DNA of 64,000 nucleotides from UBA981 sp942490995 (GCA_942490995.1 CALOBG010000125.1:1-64000), one strand, 5' to 3'; positions 8,134 to 18,185 are shown, numbered from the stretch's first letter. The notes: generated by a model from the sequence alone, not told the origin. Made by a program: numbers and translations.

Positions 8134-10149
8134 TCAGCGTGACGTAATCTCGCGAACAATTCTGAAGCCGGTGACCGTGGTCGCCGCGTTCTCGTCCTGG
8201 GCGGCGCGCGCAGCCAACGACAGATCGTCGCGGTTAGTGTCGGCGTAAGAGCCGCCCCGAACGACACGCTCCCCCGAACCCTGAACGGCTGAGCCATCAA
8301 GCGGTGCGCCGACGTGGTTTGCGCGCCATTCATCGAGGGTCCATTCACGCACGTTGCCCAGCACATGGCGCAGGTTAAAACCGTTGCGCGCTGTGCTCTG
8401 CGCCGTCAGCGGCGCACTCTTGGCACCTACTACGCTGCTGTGGATGTTTGGCGCGGGGAATGAAGTGTCGCTGCTGTGCCAGCGTGTCGTTGCTCCTGAG
8501 CGTGCGAAATATTCCCATTCCGCCTCGGACGGCAAGCGATAGTGGTGCCCGGTTACTTCCGATAGCCAGCTGGTAAAATCCATGGCCTGTGACCAAGTGA
8601 CGTTGACGACCGGCAAGTTCGGATCATCGCCGGGTTGCGGCGGCATGACCGCACCACGGGCCGTTACGTAGCGCTCGAACTCGGCAACCGTGATTTCGTC
8701 GACGCCGACGGCTAGCGCGTAAGCTATGGTCACGCGCTGTACGGGCTGTTCGACGGGACGTTCTCCGCCCATCTCGAACGACCCGGCTGGAACGATAGAG
8801 AGATTCGATGCTCGCCGTCCGTCCGGCAACTTGTCGAAGCACGGGCGCCCGCCGTGGCTTCGCAGCGCGGGATTGTCGCAATCGGTTTTGGTGTAACTAG
8901 CCGGCTTGACGGAAAGCATTGCGCCGTCGGTGCTGGTTTGCTCAGGTATGGCGACGGCAGCAGATGCGGACCGCCGCGCCGCTGCGGGCTTACTACTTAG
9001 GCCCGCAACACCCACGGCAGACGCGGGTGTTGCGGCGGAAGCAGGCGTCGGCACAGGTGTGCGGGTGGGATTCGCGGGCCTGTCAGCGATGCGCGCAATG
9101 TCGTCGGAAGACGCGGCATTGATCGGGGGTACGCCAGTTGCGGCGCGCTCACTTGCAGCGGTGTCGTTCGAGACAGCGTCGTTCGAGACGGTGCCGTTCG
9201 TGGTGATGTCTGCTTGTGAAATTTCTGCGGAGGCATCTCGTGCGGCGGTCATGGCCGCTCCGCCCGGAGGACGCGGAACATCAGCTTGCGCTTCTCGGTC
9301 ACCCTTGACGTTCACCACAGTCGATGCCGTGCGGTCGTCACGCGGGTTCATTCGCGTGTCCGAGGATCGCCTCCCATCCAGCCGGCTTGTATCGATGTCC
9401 AGTTTCTCGGCCAGCTGCCGTACGGCGTTGACCTCTTCGGCGTCGTGGAAACCTACGCGTTGCAGCTCGCCGATATCACTGATGCGGTTGCCAACTGCGC
9501 GTCGTAGTGCCGCGACGGTTGCGATGCCCCGCGCCGAGCGCAGTTCGTCGGCATTCATCATCCGAAAGACCGCGCCTGCTTCCGCGATATCACGTGCCCG
9601 CCACTCTCCGCTGGCAATGAAGGAATCGATGTAGTCCAGCGGTGTTTGCGCCACGGTACTCGTGTCTGCGACTCCTGTGGCGTCGCCGTCCGGCACTGGC
9701 GTCCGATCGTCCGGTCCGCTCGTGAACAATACGGCCGATATCACCAGGAACCCGGTTGCGACTGCGGCCCCGACAATCCAATTCCACGGTGGGCCTTTGT
9801 GAGCAGCGGCCATAGATGGCACGTCGGAACTGCTGGCCGCTGCTGCCGGTGTTTGGCCGCGTCGCGTACTGATTGGCGGCGCGAATCCCCCTGACTCGTC
9901 GGCCGTAGGGGGCGCTTCGAGGATCTTCGTCGTGGCCTGGGGCGGTGGGTTATCGACCGCGGAGTCGAGCTTCTTCGCCGTTCTCGCTGACGGCGTGCTC
10001 ACCGGCAGCGGCCGCAAGGGCGAGGCCGGCAGTGCGCCGCTTGTGATCGTCGTGACGAGAGCGCGCCGAATCACGCGATAGGTTTCAGCATCGATATCAG
10101 CGCGGGCGAATGCTGCGCGCAGCTCTGCGAGGGTTTCGGGTTGTTCCAT
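8134..10149 (-). CDS. Membrane protein with C-terminal FGE-like domain
   Basis: A protein of 671 residues. The N-terminus (MEQPETLAELRAAFARADID) resembles the start of the neighbouring kinase; a single membrane helix lies at about 122-142 (WNWIVGAAVATGFLVISAVL), followed by a long Ala/Thr-rich region and, from about 450, a formylglycine-generating-enzyme-like (SUMF1/EgtB fold) domain with EMGG, RLPSEAEWEYFAR, GNVREWTLDEW and RVVRGGSY. The catalytic cysteine pair of true FGEs is absent, so it probably binds rather than modifies. I chose the ATG at 10149; the frame is open further upstream to 10425 but that part overlaps the kinase gene. It follows the kinase by 55 bp on the same strand, so it is probably part of the same T6SS-control operon, perhaps as an envelope sensor (inference). 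Confidence 0.8.
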   Translation of the reverse strand: MEQPETLAELRAAFARADIDAETYRVIRRALVTTITSGALPASPLRPLPVSTPSARTAKKLDSAVDNPPPQATTKILEAPPTADESGGFAPPISTRRGQTPAAAASSSDVPSMAAAHKGPPWNWIVGAAVATGFLVISAVLFTSGPDDRTPVPDGDATGVADTSTVAQTPLDYIDSFIASGEWRARDIAEAGAVFRMMNADELRSARGIATVAALRRAVGNRISDIGELQRVGFHDAEEVNAVRQLAEKLDIDTSRLDGRRSSDTRMNPRDDRTASTVVNVKGDREAQADVPRPPGGAAMTAARDASAEISQADITTNGTVSNDAVSNDTAASERAATGVPPINAASSDDIARIADRPANPTRTPVPTPASAATPASAVGVAGLSSKPAAARRSASAAVAIPEQTSTDGAMLSVKPASYTKTDCDNPALRSHGGRPCFDKLPDGRRASNLSIVPAGSFEMGGERPVEQPVQRVTIAYALAVGVDEITVAEFERYVTARGAVMPPQPGDDPNLPVVNVTWSQAMDFTSWLSEVTGHHYRLPSEAEWEYFARSGATTRWHSSDTSFPAPNIHSSVVGAKSAPLTAQSTARNGFNLRHVLGNVREWTLDEWRANHVGAPLDGSAVQGSGERVVRGGSYADTNRDDLSLAARAAQDENAATTVTGFRIVREITSR

Positions 10150-10204
10150 GACGTGTGTTTCCTGGTTCTCTATACGCACCCTGTTGTGCGACGTAACCGC
10201 GAGC

Positions 10205-13200
10205 TCAGCCCAGCTCTCGGACCGGGCGGAAGCCGGTAGCATGGTCACCAGAGCCGTCATTGGATTCTTCCAGATCAGGCACACAGCGTTCGATATCATC
10301 CTCAAACGCGCCGCCGCGGACGCTGCCATCTTCGACCCATTCCTGAACGTTACCGACAACGTTGTAGAGGCCCCACGGATTGGATGCGCCGGAGCGTACA
10401 CTAAGGGGTCCCCCGCCCTTGACAATTGCGCCGCCGACGACGACGCGGCAGTTCACATTGCGATCCGATGTCGGCGAGCCCGCCCGTGCGGCGTATACCC
10501 ACTCGGCATTTGTCGGCAAGCGATACTTCTGCCCCGTGGCGGCAGACAACCAGGCTAGATACTGCCGCACCGAATCCAGCGCAACACCTGTTAAAGGCAT
10601 CGAGGCGTCGCCGTCCAAAGCGGCACACGCTCCCGAGAGTTTACAGTAGGTGTTGTAGTCTCCAATCGATACCTCATAAACACCAATGGCAAACGGGGGG
10701 ACCCCTTCGCCAGTGGGAATGACGGCGAGTTTCGGCCCCATCTCGCCGTTACCGACGGCGTCGAAGCAGTGCGCACGGGCGGATCTGCCTTTGCCGGCGA
10801 ACTTCGCGATGCAGGCTTTGCTGCCATTGGCCGCCGCCGGTCGCGGGGTTACCGATGGGACATTGATGGCGAGCCATTTCCCCCAATCGGTCCAGATGCG
10901 TTTGGCGTCGGCGAGCGCCACCTCTGCGGCGGCCCGGTCACCCCGCTCGTCCGCGGATTTTGCTTGCGCTTCGGTAGCCATCGCCAGTTGCCGACGCAAT
11001 TCGAGCTTCTTCAGGACCTCGCTATAGGCGGGCAGACTCTGCCCGATGCTATCAACGGCGTTGAGCGCTTTACCGGCCGCAGTGAGTTGGCCCGCATCGA
11101 TGTTGCGGTTGACCTCGGCCAGCCAGGTTGGCTCGACAGCTACAGTTTCGGACCGCGGACATGACTCGATTCTGACATCAACGAATAAAGTGCCCGCACT
11201 TTCCAGGTAGGCCGCGCAAGTCGTCGCTTCAGCGGCCGGCCAAGCCGCAATACGTGCATTGACCGCAGCGGCGAACTCCGCGTCCAGCGCGCTGCGAGAT
11301 TGCGGGCGCGCCTGGCGAAGGGCGTTTAGCGTGGCGCCGATCCGCGTAGCATTGCGACTGTCAAGGTTTGCGATCTCTTCGAGTGCGCGGTCGTGCGAAC
11401 GCTTGTACAGTTTCTCGGCGAGTTCGCTCAGCGGACGGGAGTTCGGCGCGTATTTCAGGCCTTCGCCGGTGAAGGCGAGGGCCTTGTCCGGTTCGTGCTC
11501 GGCGAGATTTTCTGCGCGTGCCCGGTAGGCTTCCGCGAACTGGTTGTTGATCTCGGCGACAAAGCCGTCGTCGGCTGCAAGTTGTTTCGTCAGCCCGCTA
11601 AAAACCGAGCGCGCGTCCTCAAACTTGTTGGCTGCGATCAGATTGCGCAAGCGCGTCTTGCGCTCTTCGAGTTCTAGCGCCTCGCGGTTTGCTTTCCATT
11701 CGGATTCTTCGCTCGTGATGCGCGCATCGAGTGTCTTTATCTGCGCCGCCGATGCGGGGACGCCATCCAGAGCTATCATCAGTTCGCGCGCGCCATCGAA
11801 ATTTTTGCCGGTCAGTCGGCGCAGGATCTCGTCAAAGTAAGTCTGCCGGACGCGCCCATCGATCGCCGCCGTCCACGCGTCTTCGGCCGCTACCGCAGCT
11901 TTGGTGGTCTGTAAGGCGTCGCCCAGGCGTTTGCGCCAGCGTTCGTCGAAACGCGGCTTCTGCAGCAGCTCGTCGACGATCGCCTTGCTGCGCGCGACGT
12001 TCGCGGCTTCCGCGGCAATGAGACCAGCCTGACGCTGACTTTCCAATGCCTGGCGCACTTTTTTCAGCCGTGATGACTCGGCGACACGGGCGGCGCGGGC
12101 GGCATCCAACATCGCCAGTCCGGCCTCGATGTCACCATTTTCGAGGGCGCGACTGGCGAGGTCCGCGATGCTGTTCTTGAGGCGCGCGGGTCCGGCCGTG
12201 ACCAATTTGTGGTCTGGCGCCAGCGCTTTAATATCGTCGATAAGACTAAGTGCCGAGGTCATTGCGGCCTGGGTCGGGGGCAGGTCGCGCAGCTGTTCCT
12301 CGAAGCTGCTCGCGGCGCGGGCCAGGCGTTCGGCTTTTATCGCTTCCTTGTCTGCGCTTTCTCTAGCCGTTGCGGCAAGTTCTATGTCTTTGCTCAAGCG
12401 CTCCAGGGCGCGACCTGTCGCTTCCGTGCCGCCAATCCTCGACGCTTCGTCGACGAGATTGCGGGCGAGCTCAAAGGTGTTGTCTCGCGCGGCGCGCCGA
12501 GCTTCGGCGATGAAAGACGACAGCAAAAGTTCGCGCAACTCTTCTAGTTGGCTACCCTCGCCGAGGTGCCGCGCCAGTTCCTCGAACGCGCTGAGTGCAC
12601 CGTCGAGTCGGTCGGGCGGCAGTAAGCGACCGGCTGCGATGGCATTTTGCAGTCCCTGCCGCAATGCGGCTGTGCGCGCCTCGAAGTCCAGTGCGGCTGA
12701 CGCCGCGGTAGCTAGATCGTCGACGAGCTTCCAGGCCTCGGCGAGCGGCGCGAGCCGTTCGCGAAGGTCGACCAGTGCAGTCCAGTCTTGTGCTTTGGCC
12801 AACACGCCAAGCTCAGTTCGGGCGAGTGGCGCAAGTTTGACCGCTGCCCGCTCAAGCGTGGGATGGGTTGGCTGTCGCTGCTGCAGATCAGTTGCGTGGG
12901 CTAGAGCTGTTAGGAGTTGATCTCGGGTTGCCGTGGTCTGTGCGAGCTTTTCGAGTTCGGCCGCCAGCCGCTCGTTTTCGCGTTCGACTGCGGCGGCACT
13001 CTCGCGAGCGTTGATATCCGCCTGTAGCGCGGTCAGCTGCGGATCGGCGGGGATTAGCGCGAGACCGCCGGCCAGCACCTGCGTTGCCTGCGAGATCTGC
13101 TCCTCCTCGAGTAGGATACGTACCGCATCTGCGAAGTTGGTCGCTACCAACTGGTCATTCAGCTTGGCGTGGGACGGATTGATTTTGCGCAGAGTGGCCA

Positions 13201-15088
13201 ACATCCCGGGGTAGCTGCCAACGCCATCGCTCACGAAACAAGAACTATCGGCAAGGCAAGCATCAATGGCGGCATCGAGCTGGTTGACGCGCTCGGCGCG
13301 TCGCTGCTTGAGTTCCGTCTTGAACTCTGCGACCAGCCCCCAGCTTTGGCGCAGGCCCGCGACGCGCTCAATAAACGTTTCTGCCGCATCAAATTCGTCG
13401 TCGCCGAACATGGCTGCGATATGCGCCTTGGCATGCTGCTCGATGGCTGGAAGGTGATTATCGACGAAGCCACGCCGTTCGTCTTCTTCGAGACCGAATA
13501 TGGTTGTGAGAAGTGCATCTACGTCGGCCACCTGCTGCGCCTCAACGCGTGAGGAGAGTTGTGCGTTCGCTCGCTCGTGAAGGTAATGTTGGCCTAGGAA
13601 GAAGCCAGGCACGCCGAGCATGAGTGCTGCCAGGGGTAAAACAATGCGGGGGTTCTTCCAATGAGGAACGCGTCCTTCAAAATCGGCGAGGAAGGTACGG
13701 ATATCCGGGGGACGTTCGGCGCGCGAGAATGCGAGGCCGCGGGCCAGCGCGCGCATCTGTGTAGGTCTGAGGCCGGCGACAGGTTGAGGGACGAGCCCGT
13801 CTTTGCGGGCCTGGTCCGCCCCTTTGCGGTCAAACGGGTGCTGCAGGGTCAGCAGCTCGTAGGCAACCAGGGCCAGGGCATAGAGGTCATCCGCGGGGTG
13901 CGGTTTAGCACCCTCGATCATCTCAACAGACGCATAGGGCACCGTGAGGGCACGGAGTTCCTGTGCATCCCAACGGGTTTCATCCCCGGCGCCGTCACGA
14001 CCGATCACAATGGCGCTTGGCGGGGACGCGCTCGCGCCGTCGCCATCCCCCGCCTTCGTGGCGGACGATCCAACCGCGGTCGCAATGCCGAAATCCAGCA
14101 CCTTCGCCGCGCCGTCGCCGCACAGGAAGCAGTTAGCGGGCTTGAAGTCCGAATGCACGAAGCCGCGCTGATGCGCGAATTGCAGCGCCTCACCCAGCGC
14201 CTCGATGATGGGCCAGGCTTTGTCAAACGTGAGACCACCGACGTGGGATTTGCGACGGTCGCGGATAAACTCATTGAGCGGCTTGCCCTCAAGCAGTTCC
14301 ATGACCATGTAGACGTTTTCGCCGTCGCGATCAAAGGCGAGCACCTTGACGATGTTCGGGTGAGCGAGTTGCTTCTGTTGGCGGTCGGCTTCGCGGTGGG
14401 CCGCAATGAAGGCCTTTGGGTGGCGGCGGAAGTCCTCGTTCAGGATTTTGACCGCGACATAGGGATTACGCGCCTCCGCTTCCACAGCGTACAGGTCAAG
14501 GGCTTTGAAGACATTGCCCATGCCCCCATGCCCGACCATTTGCTCGAGCTCATAGCGCCCGCGCAGAGTATCCCCTTCGGCTAGGCCGCCATTGGCATTG
14601 CTCCCGGGCCGCTCATAGCCGCCAGACCGTGATCCGCTTGGGGCGTCGGAAGCGTCGAGGTTGATGCTGATGGCCGAATCGGTGCTACTGGCCGGTGCGC
14701 TGGCTGGGTCGAACTGCGTGCGCTCACTGGCATCCACGTCGCTATTCGCCGACGCGCCGACGTGGGCGTAGTTTGGGGCCTCGGATTCACTCGCCCGACC
14801 CTGCTCGCGGTCGTCGGGAGCCGTCGCTGGCGGCGCGGCCCTGTCGGCTCTCGGGGCATCTCCATCGCGTTGTGCAGGCGGATAGCTAAGACTGGTCACG
14901 CAGCCGCGGATGGCGAAATACTGGGCATGTGATACGACGCCCGCCTCGAGTGCTTCGTCGAGCTGACGCAGCATGTCTGCGCCCAGTTCGGGCCTTCGCG
15001 ATAGCAATTCATCAATGCTTTCCGCGAGCCTGAGCTCGTGGAGTTCACCGGCGCCTAGCGCCTGCAAGGCTTTGCGAAAATTAGCCAC
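10205..15088 (-). CDS. ppkA: PpkA-type Ser/Thr kinase with FGE-like sensor domain
   Basis: A protein of 1627 residues. The kinase domain spans about 178-455: glycine loop VGHGGMGNVF, VAVK (Lys214), catalytic loop HSDFKPAN (Asp314) and DFG (332-334). The usual HRD is HSD, so this is a non-RD kinase. A membrane helix follows at about 481-499 (VLPLAALMLGVPGFFLG), then about 870 residues of charged, mostly helical sequence, then an FGE-like domain from about 1400 (YRLPTNAEWVYAARAG, GNVQEWVED, GFRPVREL) lacking the FGE catalytic cysteines. This is the layout of PpkA kinases, which phosphorylate Fha to activate T6SS; the FGE-like part would lie in the periplasm. The gene starts 35 bp after the PP2C phosphatase gene, and Fha is encoded about 9 kb away across the TPS pair. 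Confidence 0.88.
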   Translation of the reverse strand: MANFRKALQALGAGELHELRLAESIDELLSRRPELGADMLRQLDEALEAGVVSHAQYFAIRGCVTSLSYPPAQRDGDAPRADRAAPPATAPDDREQGRASESEAPNYAHVGASANSDVDASERTQFDPASAPASSTDSAISINLDASDAPSGSRSGGYERPGSNANGGLAEGDTLRGRYELEQMVGHGGMGNVFKALDLYAVEAEARNPYVAVKILNEDFRRHPKAFIAAHREADRQQKQLAHPNIVKVLAFDRDGENVYMVMELLEGKPLNEFIRDRRKSHVGGLTFDKAWPIIEALGEALQFAHQRGFVHSDFKPANCFLCGDGAAKVLDFGIATAVGSSATKAGDGDGASASPPSAIVIGRDGAGDETRWDAQELRALTVPYASVEMIEGAKPHPADDLYALALVAYELLTLQHPFDRKGADQARKDGLVPQPVAGLRPTQMRALARGLAFSRAERPPDIRTFLADFEGRVPHWKNPRIVLPLAALMLGVPGFFLGQHYLHERANAQLSSRVEAQQVADVDALLTTIFGLEEDERRGFVDNHLPAIEQHAKAHIAAMFGDDEFDAAETFIERVAGLRQSWGLVAEFKTELKQRRAERVNQLDAAIDACLADSSCFVSDGVGSYPGMLATLRKINPSHAKLNDQLVATNFADAVRILLEEEQISQATQVLAGGLALIPADPQLTALQADINARESAAAVERENERLAAELEKLAQTTATRDQLLTALAHATDLQQRQPTHPTLERAAVKLAPLARTELGVLAKAQDWTALVDLRERLAPLAEAWKLVDDLATAASAALDFEARTAALRQGLQNAIAAGRLLPPDRLDGALSAFEELARHLGEGSQLEELRELLLSSFIAEARRAARDNTFELARNLVDEASRIGGTEATGRALERLSKDIELAATARESADKEAIKAERLARAASSFEEQLRDLPPTQAAMTSALSLIDDIKALAPDHKLVTAGPARLKNSIADLASRALENGDIEAGLAMLDAARAARVAESSRLKKVRQALESQRQAGLIAAEAANVARSKAIVDELLQKPRFDERWRKRLGDALQTTKAAVAAEDAWTAAIDGRVRQTYFDEILRRLTGKNFDGARELMIALDGVPASAAQIKTLDARITSEESEWKANREALELEERKTRLRNLIAANKFEDARSVFSGLTKQLAADDGFVAEINNQFAEAYRARAENLAEHEPDKALAFTGEGLKYAPNSRPLSELAEKLYKRSHDRALEEIANLDSRNATRIGATLNALRQARPQSRSALDAEFAAAVNARIAAWPAAEATTCAAYLESAGTLFVDVRIESCPRSETVAVEPTWLAEVNRNIDAGQLTAAGKALNAVDSIGQSLPAYSEVLKKLELRRQLAMATEAQAKSADERGDRAAAEVALADAKRIWTDWGKWLAINVPSVTPRPAAANGSKACIAKFAGKGRSARAHCFDAVGNGEMGPKLAVIPTGEGVPPFAIGVYEVSIGDYNTYCKLSGACAALDGDASMPLTGVALDSVRQYLAWLSAATGQKYRLPTNAEWVYAARAGSPTSDRNVNCRVVVGGAIVKGGGPLSVRSGASNPWGLYNVVGNVQEWVEDGSVRGGAFEDDIERCVPDLEESNDGSGDHATGFRPVRELG

Positions 15089-15123
15089 GAGTGCGCCATC
15101 GGCGAGCAGTCATGGCGCGCGCC

Positions 15124-15855
15124 CTAGGTGCCGCGACTGGAGCAGTCGGCGATGACAACGGAGATGTTATCCGCCGCGCCGCGGTCCAGCACCGTTGCGA
15201 TGATGCGATCGGCTGTCTGCCCGCCATCTGCGGAAACGCGGAGCAGGCTAGCGAGCTCGTCGTCGGCGACGTGCTTGCCGAGACCGTCCGATGTCAACAA
15301 CAGCCGGTCGCCGGGCTCGGCACGGATGATCTCGATATCTACCATGATTGGCCCGGGGGCACCGACCGCGCGGGTCACCATGTTCCCTGCGGGGTGATTC
15401 TCGGCTTCGTCGAGGCTCATCTCGTGGCGGTCTATTAATGACTGCAGTTGGGTGTGATCGCTGGTGAGCATGTGGCACCGGGTGTCGCGCAGCAGGTAGG
15501 CACGGCTGTCTCCCGCCCACAGGATGGCGAGGAATTCGCCGCGTGGGATTGCGATGAGCACGGTTGATCCGATGATCTGCCCACGCTTCTCGCCTTGCTC
15601 GCCAAGCGCGCGGTGCGCGGCCTGGAGGGCCTTGTCGGCAGTATCGATGGCGTCAGCGAGATTCAGGGGGGGGCTGATGCGCCGCAGCGTGGATGTAATA
15701 AGCTGGCTGGCAACTTCACCCGAACCATGCCCGCCCATGCCGTCGGCCACGCACCACAGCGCGCCATCATCGCGCACGAGAATGCTGTCCTCATTGTGTT
15801 TCCGGATCCGCCCGCTGTCCGTGCGTCCAACGGCTTTCCATTGTAGTTCACGCAT
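15124..15855 (-). CDS. pppA: PP2C-type protein phosphatase (PppA)
   Basis: A protein of 243 residues covering the whole PP2C fold. The metal-binding motifs are present: RKHNEDS near the start, VADGMGGHGSGE, AGDSRAYLLRD, TSDGL and DNISVVIAD at the end. Enzymes of this type dephosphorylate the T6SS Fha protein and oppose PpkA. The gene is first in the minus-strand operon pppA-ppkA-FGE protein, divergent from the tpsBA and T6SS genes, so its promoter must lie in 15856-16297. The length is normal for PppA. No membrane segment is seen, so it is cytoplasmic. Confidence 0.92.
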   Translation of the reverse strand: MRELQWKAVGRTDSGRIRKHNEDSILVRDDGALWCVADGMGGHGSGEVASQLITSTLRRISPPLNLADAIDTADKALQAAHRALGEQGEKRGQIIGSTVLIAIPRGEFLAILWAGDSRAYLLRDTRCHMLTSDHTQLQSLIDRHEMSLDEAENHPAGNMVTRAVGAPGPIMVDIEIIRAEPGDRLLLTSDGLGKHVADDELASLLRVSADGGQTADRIIATVLDRGAADNISVVIADCSSRGT

Positions 15856-15921
15856 CAGCGCAACTTCGAATCGGGAACCCGCTGCGAACCCGTAAGGACG
15901 ACAGCGGGGCTTCTGCTATTC

Positions 15922-15985
15922 TCATTTTCGCAACGCAGAACCTTAATTTTGTCATTTTCGCAACAATGGTGAAACAATTTGCAAC
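15922..15985. promoter_or_regulatory. Direct repeats TTTTCGCAAC in the divergent promoter region
   Basis: TCATTTTCGCAAC occurs at 15922-15934 and again at 15952-15964, exactly 30 bp apart, and a third weaker copy (AATTTGCAAC) lies at 15976-15985, 21 bp further. The spacings are about three and two DNA turns, as for one protein binding one face of the helix. The 442-bp gap 15856-16297 separates pppA (minus) from tpsB (plus) and is AT-rich around 16040-16075. A regulator binding here could control both directions. Binding is inference from spacing alone. Confidence 0.45.
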
Positions 15986-16297
15986 AAACCGCGTTCATTT
16001 CCCTGTCTGACGGGGCCTTTGGGACCTTGCACTCGTATAGAATATTAATTAGATTGCCATCTATAGGGCAAGAATCGGAAAGTCAACTACGATGACGCAA
16101 CCAGCGTCACATTTTTCGATGCCATTGTGTTGGAAAACCACCACGCATTTGGATTCGCGAAATGCTGCATTACAGCAGGGGGGGGGTGAGAATCTAGTCC
16201 ACCCCCGATTTGGATAAGCGGCGATTATCGAGCGGGATTACGACAGCGACGGCCCCTACCGACCTGCCACCGAGAAACGCGACCGAAGTCAAAATGC

Positions 16298-18094
16298 ATG
16301 GAGGGTGTCTTGGGTAAACAAGAGTTTCTCGTAATCTATCTGGTTTGGGCTGCCTTGAGCCTAGCGAGCTATTCGGCACTTGCCCAGCAGATCGCACCCG
16401 GTGTGCAGCCTGGCGCACAGCGGAACGAACCCCTGTCACCGCCGCGCGCAGCCGTCGGTACCAAACTCGAAATCCCGGCTGTACTCGAGCGACCCCTCGA
16501 CGTCGATGAGGGCCCCACGGTTAGCGTGTCCAGTTTTGACATTCAGGGTCTCGACGGGCTGGACCAAAGACGCGTAGCCCGCGCCGAAGTTGATGCGATT
16601 CTCAATACCTCCATTTCCGAACGTGGCGGGACGTTTTCGATAGGGCAAATACAGGCAGTCGCGGATGCCATCTCGAACCTGTACCGTTCCCGTGGCTATC
16701 TTTATGCCACGGCGATAGTCCCGGTGCAGGAAGTCTCAGACGGGATCGTCCATCTCGAATTCCTGATCGGTAAGCTCGGCCGAGTGACGACGGAGGGCAA
16801 CTCGCGCTATTCGTCGAACTGGATTGCGCGCCCATTTGCGCACCTCATTGGCGAACCCATCGAGCAAGATTCTCTCGAGTCCGCTTTGCTTCGGATCAAC
16901 GATTATCCCGGCCTGGCGGTCACCGGCATCATGCGCCCGGGCGACGAAGTTGGAGAGGGTAATCTCGTTGCTCGCGTGGAACAGGAAAAACGTTTTGATT
17001 TGTCAGTTGGTGCCGACAATTTCGGCCGCCCGGAAACTGGAGACGGGCGCCTGCGAGCGACGGCCCGCATTAACAACCCATTCGGTATCGGCGATCAGTT
17101 TACCGCTTACTTCCAGCCTTCGATGTGGCCGTTCAAGCAAAAATATCTGTTTGGCGAGTACAGCCTGCCGTTGTTCTTACCACAACACGAGGTGGCAGTT
17201 TTCTATCGCTTCAACGATTTTGATATCGATGACAAATTCACGAACGGCGTGCAAGTCGACGGTGTGACCGGCGAGGGGGGTATCGAGTTCCGCCATGCCT
17301 GGGTTCGCAATCGATTCTGGAGCCTGTCCTCGTACGAGGGTTTTACCCGCAAGCAGGCCGATACATTCGTCGCCGGTACCAGACAGTTCAGCGACATACT
17401 GGCGGTGGTGCATTTCCGCATCGAAGCTGATATGACTGATCGTCGGTTTTACGGCGTAAACGGTGGCGGTATTGAGTACCGCCGGGGGATCCCGGGGTTG
17501 GCGGGGGCAATGGATGGCGCGGTGAATGCGCCGGGTACGCCCAGCCCGACGCGTTTCAGCGGCTCGGTACGTAACGCCTTTGCGACCGGCAAGTTCGACA
17601 CCCTGCAGGCCAATGTCTATCGTCTGCAGGGCCTCAGTTTTCTAGGGGAGACATTCACTGGCCACCAGATCCTCCTGCGGTTCGAAGGGCAGTGGTCGAA
17701 TGATTTGCTCGTTCCCTTCGAACAATTCGCGATTGGCGGAATTGACAGTGTGCGCGGTTACCAACCTAGTGAAGGTTTATTCGACCGAGGTGTGTTTGGC
17801 TCGTTCGAGTATCAGCTGCCGCCGCCATTTATCGCTGACAAGCCCGCGTTCCTCGGCCACACTTGGCGGGACTTGGTGCAGCTGTCCGCGTTCTACGATT
17901 ACGCTTGGGGCAAACTCAATGATCCGGCGAGCGGCGGCGGCACTATCGAATCACGGGCCTACCAGGCCGCGGGATTCGCGCTCCAGGTGCGCCACAACGA
18001 GATTTTCTATTCCAAGCTCTCAGTGGCGTCGGCGATGCGGGAACACACCAGGCGAAACCCGCGCATCTGGCTCGAGTTCAACTACACATTTTGA
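16298..18094 (+). CDS. TpsB outer-membrane transporter (ShlB/FhaC/HecB family)
   Basis: A protein of 598 residues that would secrete the TpsA encoded next to it. A signal peptide ends near SYSALAQ; POTRA-like domains follow (VSSFDIQGL, then RSRGYLYATAIVP), then a beta-barrel from about residue 225 with alternating strands and a final aromatic residue (LEFNYTF), the typical outer-membrane signature. The VRGY motif conserved in loop 6 of this superfamily is present (IDSVRGYQ, about residue 483). Two starts are possible: ATG 16298, or TTG 16310, which has a GGAGGG site just upstream; TTG 16310 may be the true one. The gene is 91 bp upstream of tpsA, same strand. Its place between the two halves of a T6SS locus is unusual. 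Confidence 0.92.
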   Translation: MEGVLGKQEFLVIYLVWAALSLASYSALAQQIAPGVQPGAQRNEPLSPPRAAVGTKLEIPAVLERPLDVDEGPTVSVSSFDIQGLDGLDQRRVARAEVDAILNTSISERGGTFSIGQIQAVADAISNLYRSRGYLYATAIVPVQEVSDGIVHLEFLIGKLGRVTTEGNSRYSSNWIARPFAHLIGEPIEQDSLESALLRINDYPGLAVTGIMRPGDEVGEGNLVARVEQEKRFDLSVGADNFGRPETGDGRLRATARINNPFGIGDQFTAYFQPSMWPFKQKYLFGEYSLPLFLPQHEVAVFYRFNDFDIDDKFTNGVQVDGVTGEGGIEFRHAWVRNRFWSLSSYEGFTRKQADTFVAGTRQFSDILAVVHFRIEADMTDRRFYGVNGGGIEYRRGIPGLAGAMDGAVNAPGTPSPTRFSGSVRNAFATGKFDTLQANVYRLQGLSFLGETFTGHQILLRFEGQWSNDLLVPFEQFAIGGIDSVRGYQPSEGLFDRGVFGSFEYQLPPPFIADKPAFLGHTWRDLVQLSAFYDYAWGKLNDPASGGGTIESRAYQAAGFALQVRHNEIFYSKLSVASAMREHTRRNPRIWLEFNYTF

Positions 18095-18185
18095 CCAACG
18101 TCAACGGAACCCGACTTGATTGCCTCGCTTGAAAGAATCTGTATGCCAGGGGCATTGAGCAACCGAAAAATCAAGGATTTAAGCC

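Noticed and set aside
10150..10425. N-terminal extension of the FGE-like membrane protein
   Set aside because: It overlaps the 3' end of the kinase gene, and ATG 10149 gives a sensible start similar to the kinase N-terminus.
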